Assembly (NCBI GenBank): GCA_900316365.1
Contig: ONCO01000010.1
Coordinates: forward strand, 1-43,085
Direction: 5' to 3'
From: an uncultured Erysipelotrichaceae bacterium
GTDB taxonomy: Bacteria; Bacillota_I; Bacilli_A; RFN20; CAG-826
DNA length: 43,085 nucleotides
In this document: one piece after another, positions 32,678 to 41,752 of the stretch
Position numbering within the stretch: the first letter of the stretch is position 1
How the letters are laid out: every line of letters begins with the position of its first letter
Position numbers and translations under genes: made by a program
The notes under the pieces: generated by a model
Seen by the model: the letters and a program-made list of their open reading frames with translations, nothing else
Database searches by the model: none
What the model was told of the DNA's origin: nothing

Positions 32678-33208
32678 ATGTATTACGTAGTCCAAGTCAA
32701 AACCGGCAAAGAAGACAAAGCGATCAAGGACATCCTGGATCACAATTCCGGAAAGTCTCCGATCGATGTCTTTTCACCATATCGAGAAGCTTTACGTAAA
32801 TACAAAGGCGAAGTACGCAAGGTCAAGGAACGTTGTTTTCCGGGTTACGTGTTTGTAGAGACGGATGATGTTAATACGTTATTCATTGATCTCTATTACA
32901 CCCCAGGGTTTACGAAATTACTTGGTAGAGAAGAAGGAACATATCACTTTGTACCTCTAAACAAAGAAGAGGCCAGGATGGTTGAGATTCTTTATAACAG
33001 GAATAACAACCGTACCACAGAGATTAGTGATATCGAAGTAGTGGAAGGAGATACAATCCGTATCCTTTCTGGACCATTGATGGACATGAAGGGCAAGATT
33101 AAGAAGGTCGATTTGCATAAACGATTTGTTACGGCTGAGATTTCCTTATTCGAGAGAATGACTGAAGTGAAGCTGGGGATTAATATCATCACCAAAGTTG
33201 AGGTTTAG
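32678..33208 (+). CDS. loaP: LoaP/RfaH-like NusG paralog, processive antitermination factor
   Basis: 176 residues from ATG 32678; the longer frame from 32612 reads through leader sequence and lacks the family N-terminus. The NGN domain (1-105) has YYVVQVKTGKED, FSPYREALRKYKGEVRKVK and CFPGYVFVETDD. The KOW domain (about 120-176) has VVEGDTIRILSGPLMDMKGKIKKVD. Length and the Tyr-Tyr-Val start fit the LoaP group of Firmicute NusG specialists, which bind RNA polymerase and let it read through terminators in long polysaccharide or antibiotic operons. As first gene of an operon of at least eight genes with a structured leader, it probably acts in cis on its own transcript. Confidence 0.85.
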   Translation: MYYVVQVKTGKEDKAIKDILDHNSGKSPIDVFSPYREALRKYKGEVRKVKERCFPGYVFVETDDVNTLFIDLYYTPGFTKLLGREEGTYHFVPLNKEEARMVEILYNRNNNRTTEISDIEVVEGDTIRILSGPLMDMKGKIKKVDLHKRFVTAEISLFERMTEVKLGINIITKVEV

Positions 33209-33289
33209 TTTCCATTTAATGGCTTTGCTCCAATCTCTGGAAGGATTTTTACAAGAAGGAATGGAGAATCGGAGGTCCGTCTGAAAAAA

Positions 33290-33943
33290 ATGAAAAGGGC
33301 AACAATAATCGAAAAAGTGATTGATAAATTGCGTGTTAAGACCATTGTGCCAATTCTTTCAAAAAAACGGCGCGAGAAACTAAATAGCACAGATTTTACG
33401 ATTATTTCTAATAATTGCTGGGGCGGCGTTTGCTATGAATACTTCAATATCGAAAAGAAAAGCCCTACTATTGGATGTTATTTCTTTGCGGCTGATTTTG
33501 TTAAATTTTGCAAAAATTTAAAATATTACCTAAAGCAAAAATTGGTATTAATCGACTCACAAAAATCCATTCATCGCGAAGAACTGCACAATAAAGGCGA
33601 GGACGGGGTCATTGTTGGAAAACTTGATGATGTAGAGATAGTTTTTCTTCACTATAAGGACAAGAATCTTATTTTGGACAAATGGCAAAGACGAGTTAAA
33701 AGGATCAATTACGATAAAATCATTTTGAAGTTTTCGTACCAAAATGGTTGCAATGATGAGCTGATTAATGATTTTTTGGCCATTAGCGAGTATCCAAAAA
33801 TATGTTTTTGCGGGGAAAAACTGTTCCAGTCTGACGATATCATCGTTTTCCCATGGCACGATGGCAAGACGACCTTTGATGAAACTATTCATTTCGGCAA
33901 ATTTTTTGATGTTGTCTCGCTTATCAATTCCAAATTGAATTGA
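33290..33943 (+). CDS. DUF1919 family polysaccharide biosynthesis protein
   Basis: 217 residues. The DUF1919 hallmark block FTIISNNCWGGVCYEYFN, then SPTIGCYFFAADFVKFCKNLKYYL, later VIVGKLDDVEIVFLHYKD and CFCGEKLF. This family occurs in capsule and exopolysaccharide clusters; the biochemical role is unproven (possibly acyl or phosphate modification of the glycan). GGAGG lies 14 nt before the ATG, rather far; an in-frame CTG at 33281 sits at better spacing. From here the sequence becomes noticeably AT-richer than the lipoprotein island, as is usual for capsule loci. Confidence 0.82.
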   Translation: MKRATIIEKVIDKLRVKTIVPILSKKRREKLNSTDFTIISNNCWGGVCYEYFNIEKKSPTIGCYFFAADFVKFCKNLKYYLKQKLVLIDSQKSIHREELHNKGEDGVIVGKLDDVEIVFLHYKDKNLILDKWQRRVKRINYDKIILKFSYQNGCNDELINDFLAISEYPKICFCGEKLFQSDDIIVFPWHDGKTTFDETIHFGKFFDVVSLINSKLN

Positions 33944-33974
33944 GGCGATTTTCCGACTGCCTTGGATGTTAACA

Positions 33975-34622
33975 ATGAAAAAGAAACCAATATATAATTT
34001 CTTCAAACGTGCGTTTGATATTTTTTGCTCGTTCTTGGCAATCGTCGTTTTCTCAATTCCGATGCTAGTTGTTGCTATTGCCATCAAAATAGACAGCAAG
34101 GGTCCCGTTTTCTTCAAACAAGACAGAGTCGGCAAAAACAAAAAGATCTTCAAGATCCTGAAGTTTAGATCCATGTACACTGACACGGATCCTAACGCCC
34201 CAACCCATCAGTTAGGAAACGCCACAAGCCACATTACCAAAGTCGGCGGTTTTATCAGAAAGACTTCTATTGACGAGTTGCCGCAGCTATTCAATATCTT
34301 CCTTGGTCAGATGAGCTTTGTCGGTCCTAGACCTGCGTTATGGAACCAAGACGATTTAATCGCGGAACGTGATAAGTATCACGCGAATGAAGTTAAACCA
34401 GGTTTAACGGGTTTGGCCCAGATTAGTGGTAGAGATGAATTAGAGATTCCGGTTAAAGCTAAGTTCGATGGCGAATACGTCGAGAAAAGAGGGTTTTTCT
34501 ACGACATCGGCCTCATCTTTAGAACTGCTTTCAGTGTCTTTAAGCATGAAGGCGTAGTTGAAGGCGGAACCGGAGAACTCGAAAAAGAGAAGAAAGAAAA
34601 AGAAGGAGAAGCCGCGAAATGA
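33975..34622 (+). CDS. Undecaprenyl-phosphate sugar phosphotransferase (initiating, PglC-like)
   Basis: 215 residues from ATG 33975 (in-frame ATG 33966 also possible). A single N-terminal membrane helix (FCSFLAIVVFSIPMLVVAI) is followed by the bacterial sugar transferase domain: GPVFFKQDRVGKNKKIFKILKF-type block (FFKQDRVGKNKKIFKILKF), KFRSMYTD, FIRKTSIDELPQLFNI, MSFVGPRPAL and KPGLTGLAQISGRDE. It transfers a sugar phosphate to undecaprenyl phosphate, starting repeat-unit assembly; with the PglF-like dehydratase upstream, the sugar may be a 6-deoxy-aminosugar. Its C-terminus has a charged EKEKKEKEGE tail. The stop overlaps the epimerase start (ATGA). Confidence 0.9.
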   Translation: MKKKPIYNFFKRAFDIFCSFLAIVVFSIPMLVVAIAIKIDSKGPVFFKQDRVGKNKKIFKILKFRSMYTDTDPNAPTHQLGNATSHITKVGGFIRKTSIDELPQLFNIFLGQMSFVGPRPALWNQDDLIAERDKYHANEVKPGLTGLAQISGRDELEIPVKAKFDGEYVEKRGFFYDIGLIFRTAFSVFKHEGVVEGGTGELEKEKKEKEGEAAK

Positions 34623-35404
34623 AAAAAATTCTTATTACGGGCGCTAACTCTTATATCGGCACTTCCTTTGAAAAATACATCAAAGATAACTTCGCTGATG
34701 ATTATCAAGTTGATACCATCGACATGATTGATGGATCTTGGAAAAATAAGAGCTTCTCTGGATATGATTGTGTTTTTCACGTCGCAGGTATAGCCCACCA
34801 AAAAGAGACGAAAGAAAACGCCCATCTTTATTATGAGATAAACAGGGATTTGGCCATCGAGGTCGCAAAGAAAGCGAAAACTGAAGGCGTTCAACAATTC
34901 ATCTTTTTGAGTTCCATGAGCGTTTACGGCATGGACACCGGCGTCATAACAAAGGACACTAGGCCCAACCCAAAAACTAATTATGGTAAATCCAAACTCC
35001 AAGCGGAAGAACCGATTGTCAATCTAAGAGATGGGAAATTCATGGTTTGCGTTCTAAGGCCACCTATGGTTTATGGCGAAGGATGTAAAGGAAATTACAA
35101 TACAATTATTAAATTGGTTAGAAAATTCCCATTTTTTCCAAGAGTGAACAACAAGAGAAGCGCGATACACGTAGATAATTTGACTGCATTCGTTAAAAAA
35201 GCAATTGATGAAGAACTGGATGGTCTTTACTTCCCGCAAGATGATGAGTACGCCAACACAAGTAATCTAGCCAAACAAATCGCTGACTCGATGGGCAAAA
35301 AAGTTTATTTTAGTTATTTACTCGGCTTTGTTGTCATTTGTTTAAAGCCATTTTGCAGAACTGTTAAAAAAGCATTCGGGAATTTGATTTATGGTTTTCG
35401 TTAA
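34619..35404 (+). CDS. NAD-dependent sugar epimerase/reductase (extended SDR)
   Basis: 261 residues. The NAD-binding ITGANSYIGTSF, DCVFHVAGIAHQ, LSSMSVYG and the catalytic YGKSKLQAEE (Tyr-x3-Lys) mark an extended SDR. VLRPPMVYGEGCKGNY and VDNLTAFVKKAI follow. It is somewhat short compared with GalE-like enzymes of 300+ residues and resembles WbpK/WcfX-type 4-reductases that act on UDP-4-keto-6-deoxy sugars, which would fit the PglF-like product. That assignment is inferred. It is translationally coupled to the sugar transferase. Confidence 0.83.
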   Translation: MKKILITGANSYIGTSFEKYIKDNFADDYQVDTIDMIDGSWKNKSFSGYDCVFHVAGIAHQKETKENAHLYYEINRDLAIEVAKKAKTEGVQQFIFLSSMSVYGMDTGVITKDTRPNPKTNYGKSKLQAEEPIVNLRDGKFMVCVLRPPMVYGEGCKGNYNTIIKLVRKFPFFPRVNNKRSAIHVDNLTAFVKKAIDEELDGLYFPQDDEYANTSNLAKQIADSMGKKVYFSYLLGFVVICLKPFCRTVKKAFGNLIYGFR

Positions 35405-35424
35405 TAAGTTGGAGGTATACGCCA

Positions 35425-36537
35425 TTGCCTAGAATATTGCTTTTAATGACAACATCAGAAAATGTCATTAATTTTCGTTTTAATCTTATTCAAGCGCTCA
35501 AAGAAAAAGGATTTTCCGTTTCAATAGTTGCGAACGATGAACAAAGAAGGGAAGAAATTATTAGTCTTGGGGTCGATTTCTATTGCATCGAGAATTCAAA
35601 TAGGTCAGTAAGCGTCCTTAAAGCAAACTCATACAGAAAACGGTTGCAAAGATTGATTGAGAAAATTGGCCCTGATGTAGTCTTTACGTTCCAGGCTAAG
35701 CCCAATACTTTCGGGGTTTTGGCAGCCAAAAAAGCCGGTGTAAAGAGAATCTTCTCTATGGTCGAAGGCGCCGGCGATGTTTTTACAAAAAAAGGTTTGA
35801 AGTGGAATGCTATTCGCGCGATTGTCTGTCATTTGTATAGGAAGGCCTTTAAATATTCAAATAAAGTGTTCTTTCTAAACGATGATGATAAGTCAGAATT
35901 TATAGAAAGAAGGCTCGTAAAAGAAGAGCAATGCGAATTGATCAACGGAATCGGAGTAGATTTGAGGCGTTTTTCTTTCAAGCCAATTAAAAACGACAGA
36001 ACATTCATCATGATTGCTCGTATGTTGAAAACAAAAGGGGTTTTTGAATATTGCGAATGCGCAAAGATCGTTAAACAAAAATACCCTGACGCCGTCTTTA
36101 ATTATTTGGGTTCAGAGGGAGACGTTAGTGTCGATAATATTTCGATGTACATAGAAGACGGAACGATTAATTATCTCGGCACGACAAAAGATGTGAGGCC
36201 ATATATAGAAGACGCATTGATGCTGTTATTATGCAGCTATCGTGAAGGAATGCCTATGTCAATTATGGAAGCACAAGCTATGGGCAGAGGGATTATAACA
36301 AGTAATAATGTCGGTTGCAGAGATACGGTTGTAGATGGTTACAATGGTTTTTTGGTAGAGCATAAGAATGTTGAAATGATGGCAAATAAGTGTATTTATG
36401 CAATTGAGCATTTCGACGAAATGGTGATTATGGGGCAAAATGCTCGAAAATTTGCAGAAGAGCATTTTGATAGCGTATTAATAAACAGTAAGGTGGTGGC
36501 TTTTTTAAATGAAAGTGTTGCATCTATTGGCGAGTGA
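35425..36537 (+). CDS. Family 4 glycosyltransferase
   Basis: 370 residues starting at TTG 35425, supported by GGAGG ten bases upstream. GT-B fold: the N-terminal domain has FNLIQALKEKGFSVSIVAND and VFTFQAKPNTFGVLAAKKAG, the C-terminal donor domain has IARMLKTKGVFEYCECAK, YLGTTKDVRPYIEDA and REGMPMSIMEAQAMGRGII (the E-x7-E region). Similar to GalNAc-alpha-1,3-transferases of the PglA/WbpX type that add the second sugar, but donor and acceptor cannot be read from sequence. Its end overlaps the next glycosyltransferase by 29 bp. Confidence 0.87.
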   Translation: MPRILLLMTTSENVINFRFNLIQALKEKGFSVSIVANDEQRREEIISLGVDFYCIENSNRSVSVLKANSYRKRLQRLIEKIGPDVVFTFQAKPNTFGVLAAKKAGVKRIFSMVEGAGDVFTKKGLKWNAIRAIVCHLYRKAFKYSNKVFFLNDDDKSEFIERRLVKEEQCELINGIGVDLRRFSFKPIKNDRTFIMIARMLKTKGVFEYCECAKIVKQKYPDAVFNYLGSEGDVSVDNISMYIEDGTINYLGTTKDVRPYIEDALMLLLCSYREGMPMSIMEAQAMGRGIITSNNVGCRDTVVDGYNGFLVEHKNVEMMANKCIYAIEHFDEMVIMGQNARKFAEEHFDSVLINSKVVAFLNESVASIGE

Positions 36538-37552
36538 TCGTTTTTCTGGAGCCGAAAGTGTTGTATGCCAAATTATAACCATGTTTAACAATGACCATGG
36601 CATAGAAATGGCATACTGTAGCAAAGATGGTGTTATTGGCGAAATTGCGAAAAGGCGCGGCATCCAGTATATCGGCGTGAAGTGCTTTAGTATTTTTAAA
36701 TTGAAAAAGGTATTGAAATCCTATAAGCCAGACATAATTCATGCACATGATTTCAGGGCAAGTGTTATTGGGTCATTGATTTGTGGGAAAACCCCAATCA
36801 TTTTTCATTTACACAATAATTGCCCTTGGATGAAAAAGATAACAATCCGTTCTTTGATTTTTAAGTTTTTTTCGAAAAAAGCAAAAGTGGTGTTCGGAGT
36901 GTCGGATTCAGTGATTAATGAATACGCATTTAAAAATAGCATTTCGCAAAAGTATATAACGATAGGGAATCCATTTGACAGAGATGAGATAATAAAAAAA
37001 GCCAAGGCTTCTGTTCCGTTGAAACCATATTCGGTAGGTTTTTTTGGTAGGTTGGCTGAACAAAAACGGCCTCTTATGTTTGTGGACATCATCAAGGAAT
37101 TAAGCGGAAAAGACCAAAACATTACTTGCGTAATGGTTGGAGACGGAAAACTTCGCGAAGCTGTTTGTTCCAAAATTCGCGAATCTGGACTAAGTAATAC
37201 TATCGACCTTACTGGCTTTTCAGATAAACCGCTCCCTATCATGAACAGCTGTCGCGTAGTTTGCATGCCCTCTGCCTGGGAAGGTTTTGGTCTTGTTGCG
37301 TTAGAAGCACTTGCTTTAGGCAAGCCTGTAATAGCTTCTCCGGTCGGAGGTTTGGTTAATATCGTTAACGAAGAAAATGGTTCGTTATGTACTTCGGTAG
37401 AAGCATTTACTGAAAAAATTTCAGAGCTCTTACGGAACGATGACTTATATCGAGTAAAAACGGATGCTGCTATCAAAACAGCGAAAGCGTTCTCTAATAT
37501 CGATAATTACAAAATGTCCTTGCTCGCCATTTATAGAAAACTGATAGATTAG
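36509..37552 (+). CDS. Family 4 glycosyltransferase
   Basis: 347 residues. GT-B type: HLLASDRFSGAESVVCQI (N-terminal glycine-containing loop), IIHAHDFRASVIG, the donor domain GFFGRLAEQKRPLMFVDII, VGDGKLREAV and PSAWEGFGLVALEALALGKPVIAS. Transfers a sugar to the growing lipid-linked oligosaccharide at the inner membrane face; specificity unknown. An AGGTGG-like RBS lies in the preceding gene. AT-rich, with many AAA/ATA/TTT codons relative to the island at 1-18 kb. Confidence 0.88.
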   Translation: MKVLHLLASDRFSGAESVVCQIITMFNNDHGIEMAYCSKDGVIGEIAKRRGIQYIGVKCFSIFKLKKVLKSYKPDIIHAHDFRASVIGSLICGKTPIIFHLHNNCPWMKKITIRSLIFKFFSKKAKVVFGVSDSVINEYAFKNSISQKYITIGNPFDRDEIIKKAKASVPLKPYSVGFFGRLAEQKRPLMFVDIIKELSGKDQNITCVMVGDGKLREAVCSKIRESGLSNTIDLTGFSDKPLPIMNSCRVVCMPSAWEGFGLVALEALALGKPVIASPVGGLVNIVNEENGSLCTSVEAFTEKISELLRNDDLYRVKTDAAIKTAKAFSNIDNYKMSLLAIYRKLID

Positions 37553-37554
37553 CC

Positions 37555-38511
37555 ATGAATATTTTATATTGCACTGACGAAAACTATAGTGAGATTTGTT
37601 TGGTTTCCCTCACATCTCTACTCGAGAAGAATGCTCATTTCGATTGTATTGCCATTTATATAATAAGTGATAATTTGTCGGCGGATACAATTGGGAGGTT
37701 TGAGGCGCTAGTCCGACAGTATGGTAGAGAAGTTCATATCATAGACGCGGATGATGTAAAACTTCCAGCGGCAAATTTTCAAGAATTCCCTAGAGCCGCA
37801 TATTGTAGATTAATGATTTCGGATCTCCTGCCTCAGTGTGACAAAATTTTGTACATTGATTGCGACACGATTGTAGTCAATTCCGTGGATGATCTATGGA
37901 ACATTGATATGGGAGATAATTTGTTTGCTGGTGTTAAGGATCCTATTGATGACTTTTTGGCCGAGGCGGTACAAACAACAAATTCTGAATATATTAATTC
38001 TGGGGTTTTGTTAATGAATCTTGTGCAGTTAAGAAAGTTTGAATTTGTAAAAAAAGTCTATGAAATGGTAGATGAGTATAAGGGGATGGTTCCGCACAGG
38101 GACCAGGGCATCATCAACAAGATAGCACGGCAAAGAATCATTTTTCTCAAGCCCAGATTCAATATGATGAACGGGTATTACGCTTTCACTGCCACGCAAC
38201 TTAAACGCCTCTACAAAATATCGCAACTATATGATGTGGATATTGAAGAAGAAAGAAATAATGCCGTAATCGTCCATTTTCTCTCAAAATACTACGATAG
38301 GCCTTGGTTCCTTGCTTGCAAGCATCCTTTGAAAAACGTTTTCCTCAGCTATCACGAGCGGATGGGGTGTTCATTGAAACGATCTAATAAAAACGCAAAG
38401 AATTTAATAGGAGATTACATTTATAGATCGTGCCCGTTTTTTGTCGTGCTTTTCCTTGAAAGAATCGTGCATGCCATGCGGAAAAAAAGGTTTTCTAAAC
38501 ATGCCTTATAA
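37555..38511 (+). CDS. Family 8 glycosyltransferase
   Basis: 318 residues. GT8 (GT-A, LgtC/GspA type): NILYCTDENYSEICLVSLTSLLE at the N-terminus, AAYCRLMISDLLPQCDKILYIDCDTIVV with the metal-binding D-C-D, YINSGVLLMNL and HRDQGIINKIARQRI, then VIVHFLSKYYDRPW with a conserved His. Retaining transferase, often of galactose or glucose from UDP donors. It begins 2 bp after the preceding stop and overlaps the next gene by 11 bp, so it belongs to the same operon. Confidence 0.9.
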   Translation: MNILYCTDENYSEICLVSLTSLLEKNAHFDCIAIYIISDNLSADTIGRFEALVRQYGREVHIIDADDVKLPAANFQEFPRAAYCRLMISDLLPQCDKILYIDCDTIVVNSVDDLWNIDMGDNLFAGVKDPIDDFLAEAVQTTNSEYINSGVLLMNLVQLRKFEFVKKVYEMVDEYKGMVPHRDQGIINKIARQRIIFLKPRFNMMNGYYAFTATQLKRLYKISQLYDVDIEEERNNAVIVHFLSKYYDRPWFLACKHPLKNVFLSYHERMGCSLKRSNKNAKNLIGDYIYRSCPFFVVLFLERIVHAMRKKRFSKHAL

Positions 38512-39703
38512 AATAAAAAAAGTATTAATCATCGTCAGCGGTGACAAAGGAATGCCTGCAGTGAATGGCGGTGGAGTTGAAACATTAACGCAAGTTATTA
38601 TCGATAACTCGCTTTTTGATGATGTTGATGTTGTCTCCGAATTCAACAAGAGATCTTTTGAAGAGTCTAAGCGTGCTAAAAAAGGCATTCGGTACCTGTT
38701 CGTTAGGAATAATGGTTTTGTTTGTTTGATTAAAAAGGCTTTTTGGAAAGTGTTATCGCTCTTATTTAAAAGACCGTTCGGCAATAGTTATATTCATGCT
38801 GTTGGGAGAAAAGTTAACTTTAAAGAATATGATTTGATTATCAGTGAAAACGGCGTATGTTTTGGAACTTTTATCAGAAAGTATTATTCCGGCTTGTTGA
38901 TATTGCATTTGCATAATGATTGGCTTCATAAAGGCGTTGCTTTTGCCGAAGAGTATAAAAACTCATTCGATCAAATATGGTGTATAAGCGATTGGTTGAA
39001 AAAGAGAGTCGATGAGATTGGCGGAAAGACCAACACAAAAACCATTTACAATTGTGTTGATTATTCCTCTTTCAACATTAAAAAACGGGAAAAACAAAGA
39101 GCTCTTGTTCGTAGAAAAATGGGAATTAGTCCCGATGATTTTGTTTTTGCCACATGCAGCAGAGTCGTCCCGGAAAAAGGCGTTTTAGAATCAATCCTCG
39201 CCTTTAAACGATTCCTTGGCGAGGCGCCTCATTGTCGGGCCAAGCTGGTTATTATTGGTGATCTGTCATCAAATAGTCCTTATATTAAAAGTGTCCGTCA
39301 GGAGTTTTGCGATAACGTTCTCTCGTTTGGGTGGGTTAGTCATGAAAAGGTTGCCGACGCTTTGTCTGCTGCGGATGCAGTGGTAATGCCGTCGTTGGCT
39401 GTTTTTAAGTTTAATGAGTGTTTTAATTTGACGCTGATCGAAGCAACGAGCTTGGGCCTCCAAGCTATCGTTACAGACAATGGTGCGATGCCTGAAATTT
39501 GCTTCGAGCCTCTATCTATGATCGTCTCCGATGATGGTAATATTGTTGATTCTTTGTCAAAGTCCTTTTCTATGTCGTACGCTAGAAGAAAACTGTTTAT
39601 AGACATAGGTGCTCTGCAAAACCATCTCAAACGTTTTAGTATAAAAAATTATTGTTTTAGCATGATAAAATCCCTAGAGGAGCTTGATTGTGACCTTAAG
39701 TAG
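38501..39703 (+). CDS. Family 4 glycosyltransferase
   Basis: 400 residues from ATG 38501; the in-frame ATG at 38441 lies inside the GT8 gene and gives a non-homologous N-terminus. GT-B motifs: GMPAVNGGGVETLTQVII, LLILHLHNDWLHKG, TIYNCVDYSSF, TCSRVVPEKGVLESILAF, VIIGDLSSNSPYI, SFGWVSHEKVADALSAADAV and FNECFNLTLIEATSLGLQAIV. The glycine-rich N-terminal loop and E-x7-E-like end are intact. Specificity unknown. It overlaps the following polymerase gene by 14 bp. Confidence 0.85.
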   Translation: MPYKIKKVLIIVSGDKGMPAVNGGGVETLTQVIIDNSLFDDVDVVSEFNKRSFEESKRAKKGIRYLFVRNNGFVCLIKKAFWKVLSLLFKRPFGNSYIHAVGRKVNFKEYDLIISENGVCFGTFIRKYYSGLLILHLHNDWLHKGVAFAEEYKNSFDQIWCISDWLKKRVDEIGGKTNTKTIYNCVDYSSFNIKKREKQRALVRRKMGISPDDFVFATCSRVVPEKGVLESILAFKRFLGEAPHCRAKLVIIGDLSSNSPYIKSVRQEFCDNVLSFGWVSHEKVADALSAADAVVMPSLAVFKFNECFNLTLIEATSLGLQAIVTDNGAMPEICFEPLSMIVSDDGNIVDSLSKSFSMSYARRKLFIDIGALQNHLKRFSIKNYCFSMIKSLEELDCDLK

Positions 39704-40850
39704 ATTTGCAAGGACGGCTAGCGACAGCAAAAAACAAACTTCCACCGTTTCCTGGTTGTTTCTTCGTATCTCCGTCTTTTTTATGACGTGCTTCTTTTGT
39801 AATGCTATCGGATTTACATCTAGTACGTATTGGTTGGTTTATTTGGCCATTATTTTTAATCTGCTCGCAATCGCCTTTGATTCTAAATCTCTGACGTTTG
39901 ATAAGGGTTTTTATCCTTATTTATTGTGCATTATCGTTTGTTGTTTTAATGTCCTTTTTTCCAATAACGAAGAAGGCTTTAAATATTCTTTATTCTTGGC
40001 AAATGTGCTCCTCCTATCATATTCGCTAAGGTGTTTCGGAAACGCATGGGTTACTTTTTTTGTCAATTTGCTTTATTTTTTCGTGATTATTTACACGATT
40101 GCTACGATAATTCAGTTCATTGATCCTGATCTCATTTTTTCCATCGACAAGAAGATCATGACTTCTGATGATTACGCAAAGATTAGTTGGTTTTACTATG
40201 GTAACAACGCCTACGCTGGCTTGACAAATCAAACTGCGATGAATGCATGGTATATTTCTATCGCCCTTGGGATGAGCGTTTTTAGATTTGTTTACAAGAA
40301 AGGGCCAAGACCATTAAATATAATATTGATTATCGCTTGCTTGTTTGCTTTGTTGTTAACGAAAAAAAGAGGTTCGCTTTTATCGGTCGCTGCAATTTTG
40401 CTACTATTTTTATTTTTTCGGAAAGACAAAACCTTTAAGAGTTTAAGCGTCACCGCTTTTGTTCTGATGACCTCTGCCGTGGCTTTGTTTGTGCTATATT
40501 CGAGCGTTAGTCAAATAAGGGAAACGCTTGATAATTTTTTTGTCGGCAACAACAACGACATCAGTTCTGGTAGGTTTGCGATTTGGAATACGGCATTTGA
40601 GCGCTTTCTCTCATCGCCCGTTTTCGGTGTTGGCTGGTTTGGTCTTAGAAGCGCTTATTTATCTGGTGACGCTCATAACGTATATCTTCAATTGCTAGCC
40701 GAGACTGGTTTAATAGGTTTTGCCTGTTTTATGTTCTTTTTCATCAATGCTTTGCTTAAAACAATCAAAAAAACTAAGTATGAAAGTCGCGACGATAAAA
40801 AATATATTTTTTCGTTAAGCCTATTCGTCTCTCTGTTGTTTTTGTTTAAA
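39690..40850 (+). CDS. Wzy-like O-antigen polymerase/ligase, 3' end lost at a sequence junction
   Basis: Start GTG 39690 (GAGGAG seven bases upstream; TTG 39684 alternative). About ten TM helices, with the Wzy_C motif set ISSGRFAIWNTAFERFLSSPVFGVGWFG and GDAHNVYLQLLAETGLIGFACF, the His expected for polymerases. The genuine protein appears to run to about LSLFVSLLFL; beyond about 40850 the frame continues into sequence that is antisense to phage genes, so the C-terminus (normally one or two further helices) is missing. The open frame to 41030 should not be taken as the real gene end. The flippase expected in a Wzy pathway is not in the window. Confidence 0.8.
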
Positions 40851-40860
40851 CGTATGAAGT
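40840..40860. other. Junction between the bacterial capsule locus and phage DNA
   Basis: To the left, the plus strand encodes Wzy. From about 40850 rightward, the minus strand encodes a baseplate-type protein whose frame also ends in nonsense on crossing left. Both reading frames lose family character at the same point. No terminal repeat, integrase, tRNA or IS end is visible at the boundary. Confidence 0.7.
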
Positions 40861-41278
40861 CGTTGTTAAGATTTATGAAATACGGAAGACTGTTATCTTC
40901 TATATATAATTTTGTTTTGTTTTTTATTTCGAGATACGTTCCTTCTATATCGCTATCTTCGTTGTTTATTCTTATGGATATCATACCTCTAGCAGAACTT
41001 CCTCGAAATGCAGTATGTCCCGCGAGCTGAGCTAAACCGTGTATAGAATCCACGTTTCTAGCTTTTGCTATGCTCAACTCGCTTATAGAAGATTCTATAT
41101 AAAACAGTATCAACTCACTTATATTGGAAAGAACGGATAGTATTTGTCCAAATGGACTAGCTGGAGTGAACACAAGACGCGACTGTTCATACGTCTTTTG
41201 CAGCCATTCAAAAGCATCTTCATATATTTCAGATGCTTTTATTCTTGTTTTTGATAAAAATGTAGATAATTGTGCCAT
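40850..41278 (-). CDS. Phage baseplate J/gp6-like protein, partial
   Basis: About 143 residues of the N-terminal part from ATG 41278, truncated at the junction. LSTFLSKTRIKASEIYEDAF, FGQILSVLSNISELILFYIE and NVDSIHGLAQLAGHTAF followed by RGMISIRIN resemble N-termini of baseplate wedge (gp6/J-type) proteins of large tailed phages; assignment relies on pattern and on the gp25-like neighbour. It starts 8 bp after that gene and would be cotranscribed with it. No Shine-Dalgarno is evident, and base composition is distinctly AT-rich. Confidence 0.55.
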
Positions 41279-41286
41279 AATTAAAT

Positions 41287-41649
41287 TTAAAATAATGCTC
41301 CTATCACTCGTTCATCGTTTACATAAACGTCTACAAGACAACCATTTCTAGTTTCATCAATTGCAAAAAAGGAAACTTTTGAATAGACGTTCAATCTTGA
41401 ATATGATGTACAATATTTGTATATTTGTTCATTTATAATATTTTCTATATACGATGCGTTAAGAACTTGTGAAAACACAAGGTCTTCCAGATTGCATCCG
41501 AAATCAGGCGATCCTAGAACTTCTCCTTTTCGTGTAAACAATACTTGTTCTACTTTTATAATTAAATCAGATAACTCGTCGTTTATTTCAAGAATGTCAT
41601 TGTTATATGATTTGTAGTTGTCATCTCTTGTATAGAAGTCGCTTAACAC
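41287..41649 (-). CDS. Phage gp25-like baseplate wedge protein
   Basis: 120 residues. DELSDLIIKVEQVLFTRKGEVLGSPDFGCNLEDLVFSQ, best read as IIKVEQVLFTRKGEVLG then PDFGCNLEDLVF, is the GPW_gp25 signature (many members have TxxGExxxxPxfGsxL). IINEQIYKYCTSY and VDVYVNDERVIGALF complete the small lysozyme-unrelated baseplate fold. In contractile phages and related machines gp25 initiates the sheath and sits by gp6. The order gp25 then J/gp6 on one strand is the standard arrangement. No other tail genes are present because the fragment is short. Confidence 0.72.
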   Translation of the reverse strand: MLSDFYTRDDNYKSYNNDILEINDELSDLIIKVEQVLFTRKGEVLGSPDFGCNLEDLVFSQVLNASYIENIINEQIYKYCTSYSRLNVYSKVSFFAIDETRNGCLVDVYVNDERVIGALF

Positions 41650-41752
41650 AGAATTATTTTTATTTATTTATTTTTCATTAAACCTTCCGCTTTTGTGGAA
41701 TAAAATATTAAAGAATTCAATTAACTTATTGTTTAATCAAAAATTTTAACAA

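Noticed and set aside
40688..41278. Reading the minus-strand baseplate frame as one 196-residue gene
   Set aside because: About the last 53 residues are antisense to wzy and show no relation to the baseplate family; the frame simply stays open across the junction.
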